NCBI GenBank assembly: GCA_031286005.1
Contig: JAITVC010000147.1
Location: 1 to 12,898, forward strand
DNA from: Bacteroidales bacterium
GTDB lineage: Bacteria; Bacteroidota; Bacteroidia; Bacteroidales; P3
DNA: 12,898 nucleotides
Direction of reading: 5' to 3'
Part shown: piece by piece, positions 1 through 5,941 of the stretch
How the letters are laid out: each line of letters opens with the position of its first letter
How positions within the stretch are numbered: position 1 is the first letter of the stretch
The notes under the pieces: model-generated
Told to the model about the DNA's origin: nothing
Databases searched by the model: none
The model's input: the letters and a program-made list of their open reading frames with translations, nothing else
Translations under genes and position numbers: made by a program

Positions 1-92
1 GTGCTATGTTTGCATTTGGGTTTTCGTTTATGAAGTGTAAAATATGCCTCAGAATTGCACTTAATTTTTCGTTTATATTATCATTTATCTTA

Positions 93-105
93 TTATTTTT
101 TAATT
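93..105. repeat. Left copy of putative target-site duplication
   Basis: Reads ttattttttaatt and pairs with 845-857 (ttattttttaatg), 12 of 13 identical, directly abutting the inverted repeats. IS1595-family duplications are usually about 8 bp, so part of the match may come from the A/T-rich target. Confidence 0.6.
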
Positions 106-123
106 GGTTCAAGATTAGAATAG
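106..123 (+). repeat. Left terminal inverted repeat of the IS
   Basis: This 18-bp repeat is perfectly complementary to 827-844. The last four residues and the stop codon of the transposase (115-117, minus strand) are encoded within or next to it. Confidence 0.9.
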
Positions 124-792
124 CGGATTTTTTCTTAAATTATTTAACAAATATACGAATAAGTTTTGATTTCTCAAATTATATCTAAATTCACATTCTT
201 TGATATGCAAATACAGTTTGTGTTTATGAATGCCTCTAAATTTTGAAAGTCTTACTTTACACAGCCCCCAAAAGTTCTCAATTCCATTGATGTGATTGTG
301 CCCTTTTGCAAATTCATTTTCGCCATGATTAACTCGGTAATGCTTTTTATAACCAAAATCTGCCAAACCATCATAGGTTCTAAAACCATCGGTATAAACT
401 ACTGCAGAAGGATCAGCTTTGCCTTTGATAATCGGCAACAGTTCTGCAACAGAGCAATTTTTTACAACTTGCGTATAAACTTTGTCGTTTCGTTTGAGCA
501 TGCCGAAAACAGGCGTTTTCCCTTTTGCTCCACGTCCTCTTACCCCTCGCACGCGACGAGCTCCAAAGTAACTTTCATCAAGTTCTATTTCCCCATTTTC
601 AAATGGGCTTTCTGCTTCGCAGATCTCTGCAATTCGCTCTCTAATTTTGTTGAAAATTCTATTCACGGTTACTCGATTTACGCCGACAAATTCAGATACT
701 TTTTGAGCTTCCAAACCCAGACAAAATAACTTCAATATGACTCTAAATTTTGCCTCTGAAATCTTAGCGTTTTTTATGTACTTGTTTTTCAT
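115..792 (-). CDS. IS1595-family transposase (ISXO2-like DDE domain)
   Basis: A 225-residue protein that would cut and join the ends of the surrounding element. Residues about 10-55 look like a helix-turn-helix DNA-binding region, with no clear N-terminal zinc ribbon. The DDE catalytic domain follows: D72 in ELDESYFG, D135 in VVYTDGF and E172 in HINGIENFWG, with a downstream lysine at 179 and the EFRYN block near 201-205. The stretch around 80-92, rich in Arg, Gly and Lys, and the EFRYNLR motif are typical of this family. Start ATG (790-792) follows a TATCTTTG promoter box, and the stop lies in the left terminal repeat. Length is normal for the IS1016 group, with no frameshift seen. Confidence 0.93.
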   Translation of the reverse strand: MKNKYIKNAKISEAKFRVILKLFCLGLEAQKVSEFVGVNRVTVNRIFNKIRERIAEICEAESPFENGEIELDESYFGARRVRGVRGRGAKGKTPVFGMLKRNDKVYTQVVKNCSVAELLPIIKGKADPSAVVYTDGFRTYDGLADFGYKKHYRVNHGENEFAKGHNHINGIENFWGLCKVRLSKFRGIHKHKLYLHIKECEFRYNLRNQNLFVYLLNNLRKNPLF

Positions 793-812
793 TTGTTCTC
801 AATTAGATAATG

Positions 813-820
813 CAAAGATA
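813..820 (-). promoter_or_regulatory. Transposase promoter -7 box (TATCTTTG)
   Basis: On the minus strand this reads TATCTTTG, a match to the Bacteroidota TAnnTTTG -7 element, 20 bases upstream of the transposase ATG and inside the right end of the IS. The element therefore carries its own host-type promoter. Confidence 0.65.
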
Positions 821-826
821 TGCATT

Positions 827-844
827 CTATTCTAATCTTGAACC
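827..844 (-). repeat. Right terminal inverted repeat of the IS
   Basis: This 18-bp repeat is the exact reverse complement of 106-123. It lies just upstream of the transposase promoter box at 813-820. Confidence 0.9.
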
Positions 845-857
845 TTATTTTTTAATG
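845..857. repeat. Right copy of putative target-site duplication
   Basis: Reads ttattttttaatg and matches 93-105 at 12 of 13 positions, the mismatch being the final base. It directly abuts the right inverted repeat. Confidence 0.6.
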
Positions 858-864
858 TCTTTCA

Positions 865-886
865 TTTTCTTTGTGGCCAAAGAAAA
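865..886. repeat. Perfect 9-bp stem-loop (ttttctttg / caaagaaaa)
   Basis: ttttctttg at 865-873 is exactly complementary to caaagaaaa at 878-886 around the loop TGGC. It lacks the GC-rich stem and T tract of an intrinsic terminator on either strand, so its role is unknown. Confidence 0.6.
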
Positions 887-905
887 CGAAACAAAAGAAA
901 GCCTT

Positions 906-950
906 GCAGAAAAAAAATGATCTTCGACGTTGGCTTCGACTTTTTTCTGC
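906..950. repeat. 10-bp inverted repeat, 25-nt loop
   Basis: gcagaaaaaa at 906-915 is exactly complementary to ttttttctgc at 941-950. The enclosed segment holds two direct copies of ttcgac (923-928 and 935-940). It lies in the non-coding patch next to the IS. Confidence 0.55.
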
Positions 951-1199
951 GGTTTGGTACTCGCTGCGCTCGTGGTTTTTGATGCTGCGCCTGTATTAGT
1001 GATTAGTGAAGGTAATATGCTAATAACAGATGAAAAGTGTAGAACAAGCAATGAAAAAGACCAAAAATTGCCGAATTGACCAAACAAATCGGTGTTTTGG
1101 AATATCAGTTAAAACGGGTAACGAAAAAACGGAATAAATAACTTTTTCTTTTTTTAAGTCCATCACCTTAAAAAACACGTCAAATTCAATAATTTTTCG

Positions 1200-1207
1200 T
1201 ATCTTTG
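1200..1207 (+). promoter_or_regulatory. Promoter -7 box (TATCTTTG) for the HEPN cassette
   Basis: TATCTTTG is preceded by a T tract and CG and followed by C, the same extended arrangement as at the lpxD and rsfS promoters. It lies 59 bases upstream of the ATG at 1267. No other such box precedes the next two genes, so it may drive all three. Confidence 0.6.
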
Positions 1208-1266
1208 CGCTTGGTGAATTTTGCCATAAAATAGACCGCTAAAAATCTAAATTAACACAAAATAAA

Positions 1267-1941
1267 ATGAACAAAGATTATTTTATAAAACAGCTTGATG
1301 ACATATTGAATGATTTTAGAAAAATAAAATCGGAAGCTAAATATGATGATCTATCAGGTGGTGCTACCATTGAAGAAATCACAACCCTTTTGACGAAGGC
1401 AAGAGCAGCTATTGTAAGAATTGTGGGAGAAAGATCAGAATACTACAGAGAAGTGGATGCAATTTTAAAAAGAACAGATATTTGGGAAGGACAAAAACTC
1501 AGAAATATAATTGGCCCTGTAACAGCACTAAAAAGTGACCTGCAAAACGACTACCTAAAATCTTTTAGCGACATTATCCAATCAGAGGTCTTTTCTGATT
1601 ATTTAGAAATGGCTGAACATCTTTTAAATGAAGGTTACAAAGATCCCGCTGCGGTATTGGTTGGTTCAACACTAGAAGTTCATTTACGAGAGTTGTGTAT
1701 TTCAAATGGAATTGATATCGAAACAACAAATAATAAAGGTTCACAAGTTCAAAAAAAAGCTGATTTAATGAACTCGGATTTAGCTAAAGCTTCCGTTTAT
1801 TCGTCTGCCTACCAAAAACAAATAATTGCATGGTTGGGACTTCGCAATTTTGCTGCACATGGTAAATATTCAGAGTATTCCAAAGATGAGATATCATTAA
1901 TGTTGCAAGGGATTAGGCAATTTGTTTTGACAACTAAATGA
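1267..1941 (+). CDS. HEPN-like domain protein, possible RNase
   Basis: A 224-residue, mostly helical soluble protein I cannot assign to a named gene. The C-terminal half resembles HEPN-type domains: a helix with the GSTLEVHLRELC block (about 133-144), then an R-x4-H motif in LRNFAAHG (R193, N194, H198). That motif is the usual HEPN ribonuclease signature and the arrangement recalls the C-terminal region of some abortive-infection proteins. The N-terminal half (1-110) is charged and helical with no motif I know. It has its own promoter box and is followed by two small membrane-protein genes, suggesting a cassette. Family membership and any defence role are inferred from the motif and context; the function is unknown. 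Confidence 0.6.
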   Translation: MNKDYFIKQLDDILNDFRKIKSEAKYDDLSGGATIEEITTLLTKARAAIVRIVGERSEYYREVDAILKRTDIWEGQKLRNIIGPVTALKSDLQNDYLKSFSDIIQSEVFSDYLEMAEHLLNEGYKDPAAVLVGSTLEVHLRELCISNGIDIETTNNKGSQVQKKADLMNSDLAKASVYSSAYQKQIIAWLGLRNFAAHGKYSEYSKDEISLMLQGIRQFVLTTK

Positions 1942-1965
1942 TATAGAATGCGAAAGGAGTGATAG

Positions 1966-2004
1966 ATGGGGAGATTGAGAAATAGAATACATATGAAAGA
2001 TTAA
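1966..2004 (+). other. 12-codon mini-ORF with strong Shine-Dalgarno
   Basis: An aaaggag sequence (1953-1959) sits six bases before an ATG that opens a 12-residue frame ending in TAA just before the next gene. A strong Shine-Dalgarno is unusual in this window, where most starts lack one. It may be a leader peptide that couples translation into the gene at 2009, or chance. Confidence 0.25.
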
Positions 2005-2008
2005 AAAT

Positions 2009-2311
2009 ATGGCACAGAAAAAAGATAAGATAAAGTCAAAAATACTGGTTAAACTAGAAGATAATTGGAGTTGGATAGCAATCTTAATAGCTTGTTCAAC
2101 AGCTGGTTTTTGGTTTGGTCGTTATTACACAGAAACAGTTTTTAATGTTGAGAAAAGTAAAATAGAAAACCAAAATAACCTGAAAATTATTGAAATAGAA
2201 AAAGGAAAACTAGAACAAATGAAACAGTTTCAAGATGAAATAATGAACTTGAAAAACGATCTAATGGTCTGCAAACGAGAAAATAACGAGAGTCATGAAA
2301 AAACAAAATAA
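2009..2311 (+). CDS. Small membrane-anchored coiled-coil protein
   Basis: A 100-residue protein of unknown function. A basic N-terminus (1-15) leads into one predicted membrane helix at about 21-40, rich in Trp, Ile and Ala. The rest (45-100) is a highly charged Lys/Glu helix with heptad-like spacing, likely a coiled coil. The basic N-terminus suggests that end is cytoplasmic, which would put the coil on the far side of the membrane; this is inference. Its last 17 bases overlap the start of the next gene, which has a similar plan, so the two products may associate. It lies 67 bases after the HEPN-like gene with no promoter box between. Confidence 0.6.
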   Translation: MAQKKDKIKSKILVKLEDNWSWIAILIACSTAGFWFGRYYTETVFNVEKSKIENQNNLKIIEIEKGKLEQMKQFQDEIMNLKNDLMVCKRENNESHEKTK

Positions 2312-2969
2312 AAATGCGAACAGTATAAATACTATACTTGATAAATATAACGAGTTTTTAGATCAATATAAATTGTGCCAACCAGAGGAAGTTCAAAATA
2401 AAATAGATGTACTTCAAAAAGAAACACAAGATTATTTGAAAGAACGCAAAAAAACGAGTATACAAGTAATTTCAATAATGTTTATTGCTACAATGCTTGC
2501 TTTAGGGGCGATTTTTGTGCAAGATTATAAAATTCAGAATTATAGAAATGATATTATTGAAAAACAAGGTATCATTATTCGATTACAAAGTACGGATTCT
2601 TTGTTTAATCAAATAATGGAAACGAAATTAAATGATGGAGAAACTCATAGAACTTATTTCTATTTATCAAGAGATGGGGAAGTAGTGTCCTATAACGAAT
2701 TGAGCACAGAAAATAACACTCTTGTTTTTGAGAAAGATTCTTTATTACGAAAATATAATGAAATAAAATTTCAAATGAATTTACTGGAAGATATATTAGA
2801 TTTTATTGGTAAAAAATATGAGATTGTTGTAACAAAAATTGATGAAAGGAAAACCCTTATAGAGGCTCATAAGATTGATTCTGCACTGATGTTACTTCCG
2901 TATTACAGAAATAAATTAGAATATGATTCAATAGATAGAGTGTGGATTATAACCCATCCCCAAAATTAA
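2295..2969 (+). CDS. Membrane-anchored coiled-coil protein
   Basis: A 224-residue protein I do not recognise. Residues 1-55 are polar, helical and probably cytoplasmic. A single membrane helix lies at about 57-76 (IQVISIMFIATMLALGAIFV), followed by a coiled-coil segment (about 78-110) and a mixed C-terminal region with a second helical stretch near 140-170. The start ATG overlaps the preceding gene by 17 bases in another frame, a tight translational coupling. Base composition is more A/T-rich than in the core genes from 3321 on, consistent with acquired DNA. It could be a structural or sensor partner of the HEPN-like protein, but no motif identifies an activity. Confidence 0.6.
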   Translation: MKKQNKNANSINTILDKYNEFLDQYKLCQPEEVQNKIDVLQKETQDYLKERKKTSIQVISIMFIATMLALGAIFVQDYKIQNYRNDIIEKQGIIIRLQSTDSLFNQIMETKLNDGETHRTYFYLSRDGEVVSYNELSTENNTLVFEKDSLLRKYNEIKFQMNLLEDILDFIGKKYEIVVTKIDERKTLIEAHKIDSALMLLPYYRNKLEYDSIDRVWIITHPQN

Positions 2970-3028
2970 AAAATTAACGAAATTTTCTAAAATGGCAAAT
3001 AGAGCCTTCGTAAAAAAACAGAACAAAC

Positions 3029-3169
3029 ATGGAACGCAAACTAATGTCCGCCCTACTAAAATGGAAAGACCAAAAAGGTCGGAAGCCTCTTTTGCTTGAG
3101 GGGGTTCGTCAGGTTGGGAAAACGTATTTGCTCAAGCAATTATTGGATACTCATGGCGAAAACATGTAA
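3029..3169 (+). pseudogene. N-terminal remnant of an AAA ATPase (DUF4143-type family)
   Basis: A 46-residue frame starting MERKLMSALLKWK and reaching a Walker A loop GVRQVGKT (25-32) before a stop at 3167. The layout, a basic helix, then PLLLEGVRQVGKTYL, is that of the N-terminus of the Bacteroidota AAA_14/DUF4143 ATP-binding proteins, which normally run to roughly 380-450 residues. Everything after the first helix beyond Walker A is missing, including Walker B and the C-terminal domain, so this is a truncated leftover. The sequence downstream does not resume the frame before the gene at 3321. Confidence 0.75.
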
Positions 3170-3227
3170 ATTGGAGGTCAATCTCCCCCGAAAAATGTAT
3201 AAAAATTGGATTAATAGGTTGATATTT

Positions 3228-3254
3228 ATGTATTTAAAAAATACTTAAATACAT
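3228..3254. repeat. A/T-rich inverted repeat (9-bp arms)
   Basis: atgtattta at 3228-3236 is exactly complementary to taaatacat at 3246-3254, with a 9-nt loop. A competing inner pairing, gtatt with aatac, is also possible. It lies between the ATPase stump and the Fpg/Nei-like gene. With no G/C pairs of note it is a weak terminator candidate; it could be a protein-binding site or a scar. Confidence 0.5.
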
Positions 3255-3320
3255 TGATAAAAAACGAGCTTCAAAACGAAAAATATTAAGGATGAATATA
3301 AATTTTAAAATCGCTGAACT

Positions 3321-4148
3321 ATGTTAGAAATTCCTGAATCTAAGGTTATGAGTTTGCAAGTTGAAGATGTATTGGCGGGCAAACGAATTGCGAAAGTTTT
3401 GACTGCTACGAGTCCTCATAAATTTGCTTGGTATAATGGCGACCCGAAAGATTATGACCGACTTCTTCGTGGAAAACAAGTTTTGTCTTGTCGTGGGCAT
3501 GGTATGTATGTGGATATGTGCTGTGAGGATAACACCTTTGTTGTTGCGGGTGATGGGACGAATGTGCGGTATTATGCGTCGGTAGAGAAATGCCCTGAAA
3601 AGTTTCAGCTGCAAATTGTGTTTGACGATGATAGTTGTGTGGTTTTTACGGTTGCTATGTATGGCGGAATTTGGGCGTATAAAGATGAGTTTGATAATCC
3701 GTATTATCAAGGTAGTCTTCACAGTATTTCGCCGTTGAGCGATGCTTTTGATGAGTCTTTTTTTGAGCGTATCTTTCAAAGTGTGAAAAGAGATTTGTCT
3801 GTGAAAGCCTTGCTGGCTACCGAGCAACGTATTCCCGGACTTGGCAACGGTGTGTTGCAAGATATTTTGTTCAATAGCGGGATTCATCCTAAGCGTAAAA
3901 AGTCGACACTTTCGGATTTTGAAAAGGGCGAACTATTTTATAATCTGAAAACAACGCTAAACCGCATGACGGAGAAAGGCGGACGGGATACGGAAAAAGA
4001 TTTGTTTGGCCAAAATGGTGGTTATAAAACTATTCTTTCAAAAAACACCGTGAAACAACCTTGTCCTAATTGTGGTGGCGATATTGTGAAAGAAGCTTAT
4101 CTGGGAGGTGCGGTTTATTATTGTCGGGTTTGCCAGAAACTTTTATAA
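3321..4148 (+). CDS. Fpg/Nei-family DNA glycosylase-like protein, atypical active site
   Basis: A 275-residue member of the Fpg/Nei (formamidopyrimidine-DNA glycosylase / endonuclease VIII) fold, which excises oxidised bases. The helix-two-turn-helix is clear at about 170-192 (QRIPGLGNGVLQDILF, then GIHP), with N176 in the usual place. The C-terminal zinc finger has cysteines C248, C251, C268 and C271. The N-terminus reads MLEIPE rather than MPELPE: Glu3 and Glu6 are kept, but Pro2, the nucleophile of the classical enzymes, is Leu, and the position of E. coli Fpg Lys57 appears to be Met62. I recall related proteins in Bacteroidota and Firmicutes with the same N-terminus, so this is probably a subfamily, not a mutation. 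Activity may be altered or lost. No Shine-Dalgarno precedes the ATG. Confidence 0.85.
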   Translation: MLEIPESKVMSLQVEDVLAGKRIAKVLTATSPHKFAWYNGDPKDYDRLLRGKQVLSCRGHGMYVDMCCEDNTFVVAGDGTNVRYYASVEKCPEKFQLQIVFDDDSCVVFTVAMYGGIWAYKDEFDNPYYQGSLHSISPLSDAFDESFFERIFQSVKRDLSVKALLATEQRIPGLGNGVLQDILFNSGIHPKRKKSTLSDFEKGELFYNLKTTLNRMTEKGGRDTEKDLFGQNGGYKTILSKNTVKQPCPNCGGDIVKEAYLGGAVYYCRVCQKLL

Positions 4149-4181
4149 GAAGTAAATAGTGAATAATTTTTATTTTTTTCG

Positions 4182-4189
4182 TATCTTTG
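4182..4189 (+). promoter_or_regulatory. lpxD promoter -7 box (TATCTTTG)
   Basis: TATCTTTG after a T tract and CG matches the Bacteroidota -7 element. The lpxD ATG is only 15 bases after its last base, so the 5' leader would be about ten bases. A TTG inside this box is in frame with lpxD but cannot be the start if the box is the promoter. Confidence 0.7.
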
Positions 4190-4204
4190 CAAAAAATTAA
4201 ATAC

Positions 4205-5233
4205 ATGGAATTTTCATTATCCCAAATCGCACAACTTTTGAATGGTCAAATTGAAGGTTCTGCTGAAGCATGTGTAACTAAACTTTGCAAGATTGAGGAG
4301 GGCGTTTTAGGAGGGCTGTCTTTTTTGGCTAATCCGCAATATACGCCCTATATCTATGATACTGATGCTACGGCTGTGATTGTGAATGCCGATTTAGTGC
4401 TCGAAAGGCCGGTTAAAACGACTCTTATTCGTGTGGAAAATGCTTATCAGGCGTTTGCTAAATTATTGGAAATTTATGACCAAATCAAGCGTAATAAGGT
4501 TGGCATCTCTGCTAAATCATCTATTCACGACAGTGCGAAAATGGGCGATAACTGCTATGTTGGCGATTTTACTGTGATCGGCGAAAATGTTGAAATCGGC
4601 GAAAATGTGAAAATTTATCCGCAGGTTTATATTGGCGATAATACGCAAATTGGCGATAATACGATTATTTATCCCGGTGTGAAGATTTATTCGGATGCGG
4701 TAATTGGGTGTGATGTGATTATTCATGCGGGTAGTGTGATTGGTGCGGATGGCTTTGGTTTTGCGCCTTCGGATGCATCGTATAGCAAAGTGGCGCAAAT
4801 CGGCAATGTGATTATTGAAGATCATGTTGAAATTGGCGCAAACACGTGTATTGACCGTGCTACATTGGGCTCGACCATTATTCATAAAGGTGTAAAATTG
4901 GATAATCTTATTCAAATTGCACACAACGTTGTGGTGGGCGAAAATACGGTTATGGCCTCTCAGACGGGAATTTCCGGCTCCACGAAAGTGGGGAAACATT
5001 GCATGTTTGGCGGACAAGTGGGCATTGCAGGCCATGCGGTGATTGCCGATGGTGTGAAACTCGCTGCGCAAAGCGGTGTTCCTTCAAGTCTCAAACAAGA
5101 GAACGGCGTATTCTTTGGCTCTCCGGCCTTGGATGCTGCGGAATATCGCCGCTCGGCTATTCATTTCAAGAACTTTGATAAAATCGTGAAGCGCCTCAAC
5201 GATTTGGAAGCCAAACTTAACGAGAAGAAATAG
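4205..5233 (+). CDS. lpxD: UDP-3-O-(3-hydroxyacyl)glucosamine N-acyltransferase
   Basis: LpxD adds a 3-hydroxyacyl chain from acyl carrier protein to the 2-amino group of UDP-3-O-acylglucosamine, the third step of lipid A synthesis, in the cytoplasm. The 342-residue length matches the family. Residues 1-95 form the uridine-binding domain (SLSQIAQLLNG, LSFLANPQY). From about 100 to 300 there are many hexapeptide repeats (IGENVEIGENVKI and similar) that build a left-handed beta-helix. The catalytic His is H240 in DNLIQIAHNVV, equivalent to E. coli His239. I chose ATG 4205 over an in-frame TTG at 4187, because that TTG is part of the promoter box. truB starts one base after the stop, so the two are probably co-transcribed. 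It shows the cell has an outer membrane. Confidence 0.96.
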   Translation: MEFSLSQIAQLLNGQIEGSAEACVTKLCKIEEGVLGGLSFLANPQYTPYIYDTDATAVIVNADLVLERPVKTTLIRVENAYQAFAKLLEIYDQIKRNKVGISAKSSIHDSAKMGDNCYVGDFTVIGENVEIGENVKIYPQVYIGDNTQIGDNTIIYPGVKIYSDAVIGCDVIIHAGSVIGADGFGFAPSDASYSKVAQIGNVIIEDHVEIGANTCIDRATLGSTIIHKGVKLDNLIQIAHNVVVGENTVMASQTGISGSTKVGKHCMFGGQVGIAGHAVIADGVKLAAQSGVPSSLKQENGVFFGSPALDAAEYRRSAIHFKNFDKIVKRLNDLEAKLNEKK

Positions 5234-5234
5234 C

Positions 5235-5924
5235 GTGGATCCCAATCAAAAACCATTGACACCCTTTGAGGAAGGGCAAGTTTTATTGATTGATAAACCT
5301 TACGAATGGACGTCGTTTCAAGTTGTTAATAAATTGAAATGGAAGTTGCGCCATACCTATAAATTGGCTAAGTTGAAAATTGGTCATGCCGGAACGCTTG
5401 ACCCTTTGGCTACAGGGCTTTTGATTGTTTGTACAGGGAAATTCACTAAACGCATCGAGGAATTTCAAGCCCAAGAAAAAGAATACACCGGAACATTTGT
5501 TCTTGGCGCAACAACGCCTTGCTATGATATGGAAAAGCCCGTTGATAGGGAATTTTCGACCGAGCATATTACAACGGACATGATTATGCAAACGGCGCAA
5601 TCCTTTATTGGCGAGCAGGACCAAGTGCCGCCGATTTTTTCTGCCGTGAAAATTGATGGTAAGCGTGCTTATGATTATGCCCGTCAATCACAGGATGTAG
5701 AGATTAAAGCGAAGTCTATTACCATCAAGGCATTTGAGGTTACACGCATCGAAATGCCCGAAGTTGATTTTCGTATTGTTTGCAGCAAAGGCACTTACAT
5801 TCGTGCTATTGCACGGGATTTTGGCGACAGGTTGAAGTCGGGCGCTTATTTGTCGGCCTTACGCCGTACGCGAATAGGGGAGTTTTTGGTGGCAGATGCC
5901 GATAATACGTTGCTTGCAGAGTAA
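5235..5924 (+). CDS. truB: tRNA pseudouridine(55) synthase TruB
   Basis: Converts U55 in the T loop of tRNAs to pseudouridine. Residues 14-80 hold the family core: the GQVLLIDKP motif, then KIGHAGTLDPLATG with the catalytic aspartate D56. The KGTYIRAIARDFG block lies near 186-198. At 229 residues it is shorter than E. coli TruB (314) and lacks the C-terminal PUA domain, which is usual in Bacteroidota. The start is GTG at 5235, one base after the lpxD stop; no in-frame ATG precedes the conserved core. No promoter box separates it from lpxD, or from the gene at 5942, which begins 17 bases later, so an lpxD-truB-queG operon is likely. Confidence 0.95.
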   Translation: MDPNQKPLTPFEEGQVLLIDKPYEWTSFQVVNKLKWKLRHTYKLAKLKIGHAGTLDPLATGLLIVCTGKFTKRIEEFQAQEKEYTGTFVLGATTPCYDMEKPVDREFSTEHITTDMIMQTAQSFIGEQDQVPPIFSAVKIDGKRAYDYARQSQDVEIKAKSITIKAFEVTRIEMPEVDFRIVCSKGTYIRAIARDFGDRLKSGAYLSALRRTRIGEFLVADADNTLLAE

Positions 5925-5941
5925 AAAATAATAACGAAGCC

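Larger units (their letters stand above)
106..844 (-). mobile_element. IS1595-family (IS1016-like) insertion sequence, complete
   Basis: A 739-bp element bounded by perfect 18-bp terminal inverted repeats: left 106-123 reads ggttcaagattagaatag and right 827-844 is its exact reverse complement. It carries one transposase gene on the minus strand. Immediately outside, 93-105 and 845-857 match at 12 of 13 positions, which looks like a target-site duplication. Overall length, single ORF and GG-starting ends fit the IS1016 group of the IS1595 family. The transposase stop codon lies inside the left repeat, so no sequence is wasted. Nothing suggests decay, so the element may still be mobile. Confidence 0.9.
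858..1199. other. Intergenic patch with nested inverted repeats, no convincing gene
   Basis: Between the IS and the HEPN gene no reading frame looks like a real protein. A perfect 9-bp stem with a TGGC loop lies at 865-886. A second inverted repeat pairs 906-915 with 941-950 around a 25-nt loop that contains two copies of ttcgac. From memory, stretches beginning with the reading FFVAKENETK recur between genes in Bacteroidota, so this may be a dispersed repeat. A 28-codon frame at 1055-1141, without a start codon, ends in a lysine-rich coil and could be a gene remnant; I do not recognise it. Confidence 0.45.
2970..3320. other. Intergenic region with ATPase stump and A/T palindrome
   Basis: This 351-base gap holds a 47-codon fragment of an AAA ATPase gene (3029-3169) and an A/T-rich inverted repeat (3228-3254). 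No TATCTTTG box, terminator or intact gene is visible, so the promoter for the Fpg/Nei-like gene at 3321 is not identified. Confidence 0.6.

Noticed and set aside
6..188. Plus-strand frame of 60 residues, very hydrophobic
   Set aside because: It crosses the left end of the IS and is antisense to the transposase C-terminus; composition reflects A/T-rich reverse complement.
292..729. 145-residue plus-strand frame inside the IS
   Set aside because: It is antisense to the DDE transposase, which has a complete catalytic triad on the other strand.
845..1087. 80-residue minus-strand frame beside the IS
   Set aside because: It is Ser/Phe/Lys-rich, covers the nested inverted repeats, its stop lies in the IS target duplication, and it has no recognisable domain.
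3228..3254. Inverted repeat considered as an intrinsic terminator
   Set aside because: The stem is nearly all A/T and no T tract follows on the plus strand.
4517..5071. 184-residue minus-strand frame opposite lpxD
   Set aside because: Its Asn/His/Ile-rich repeats are the mirror of the LpxD hexapeptide repeats.
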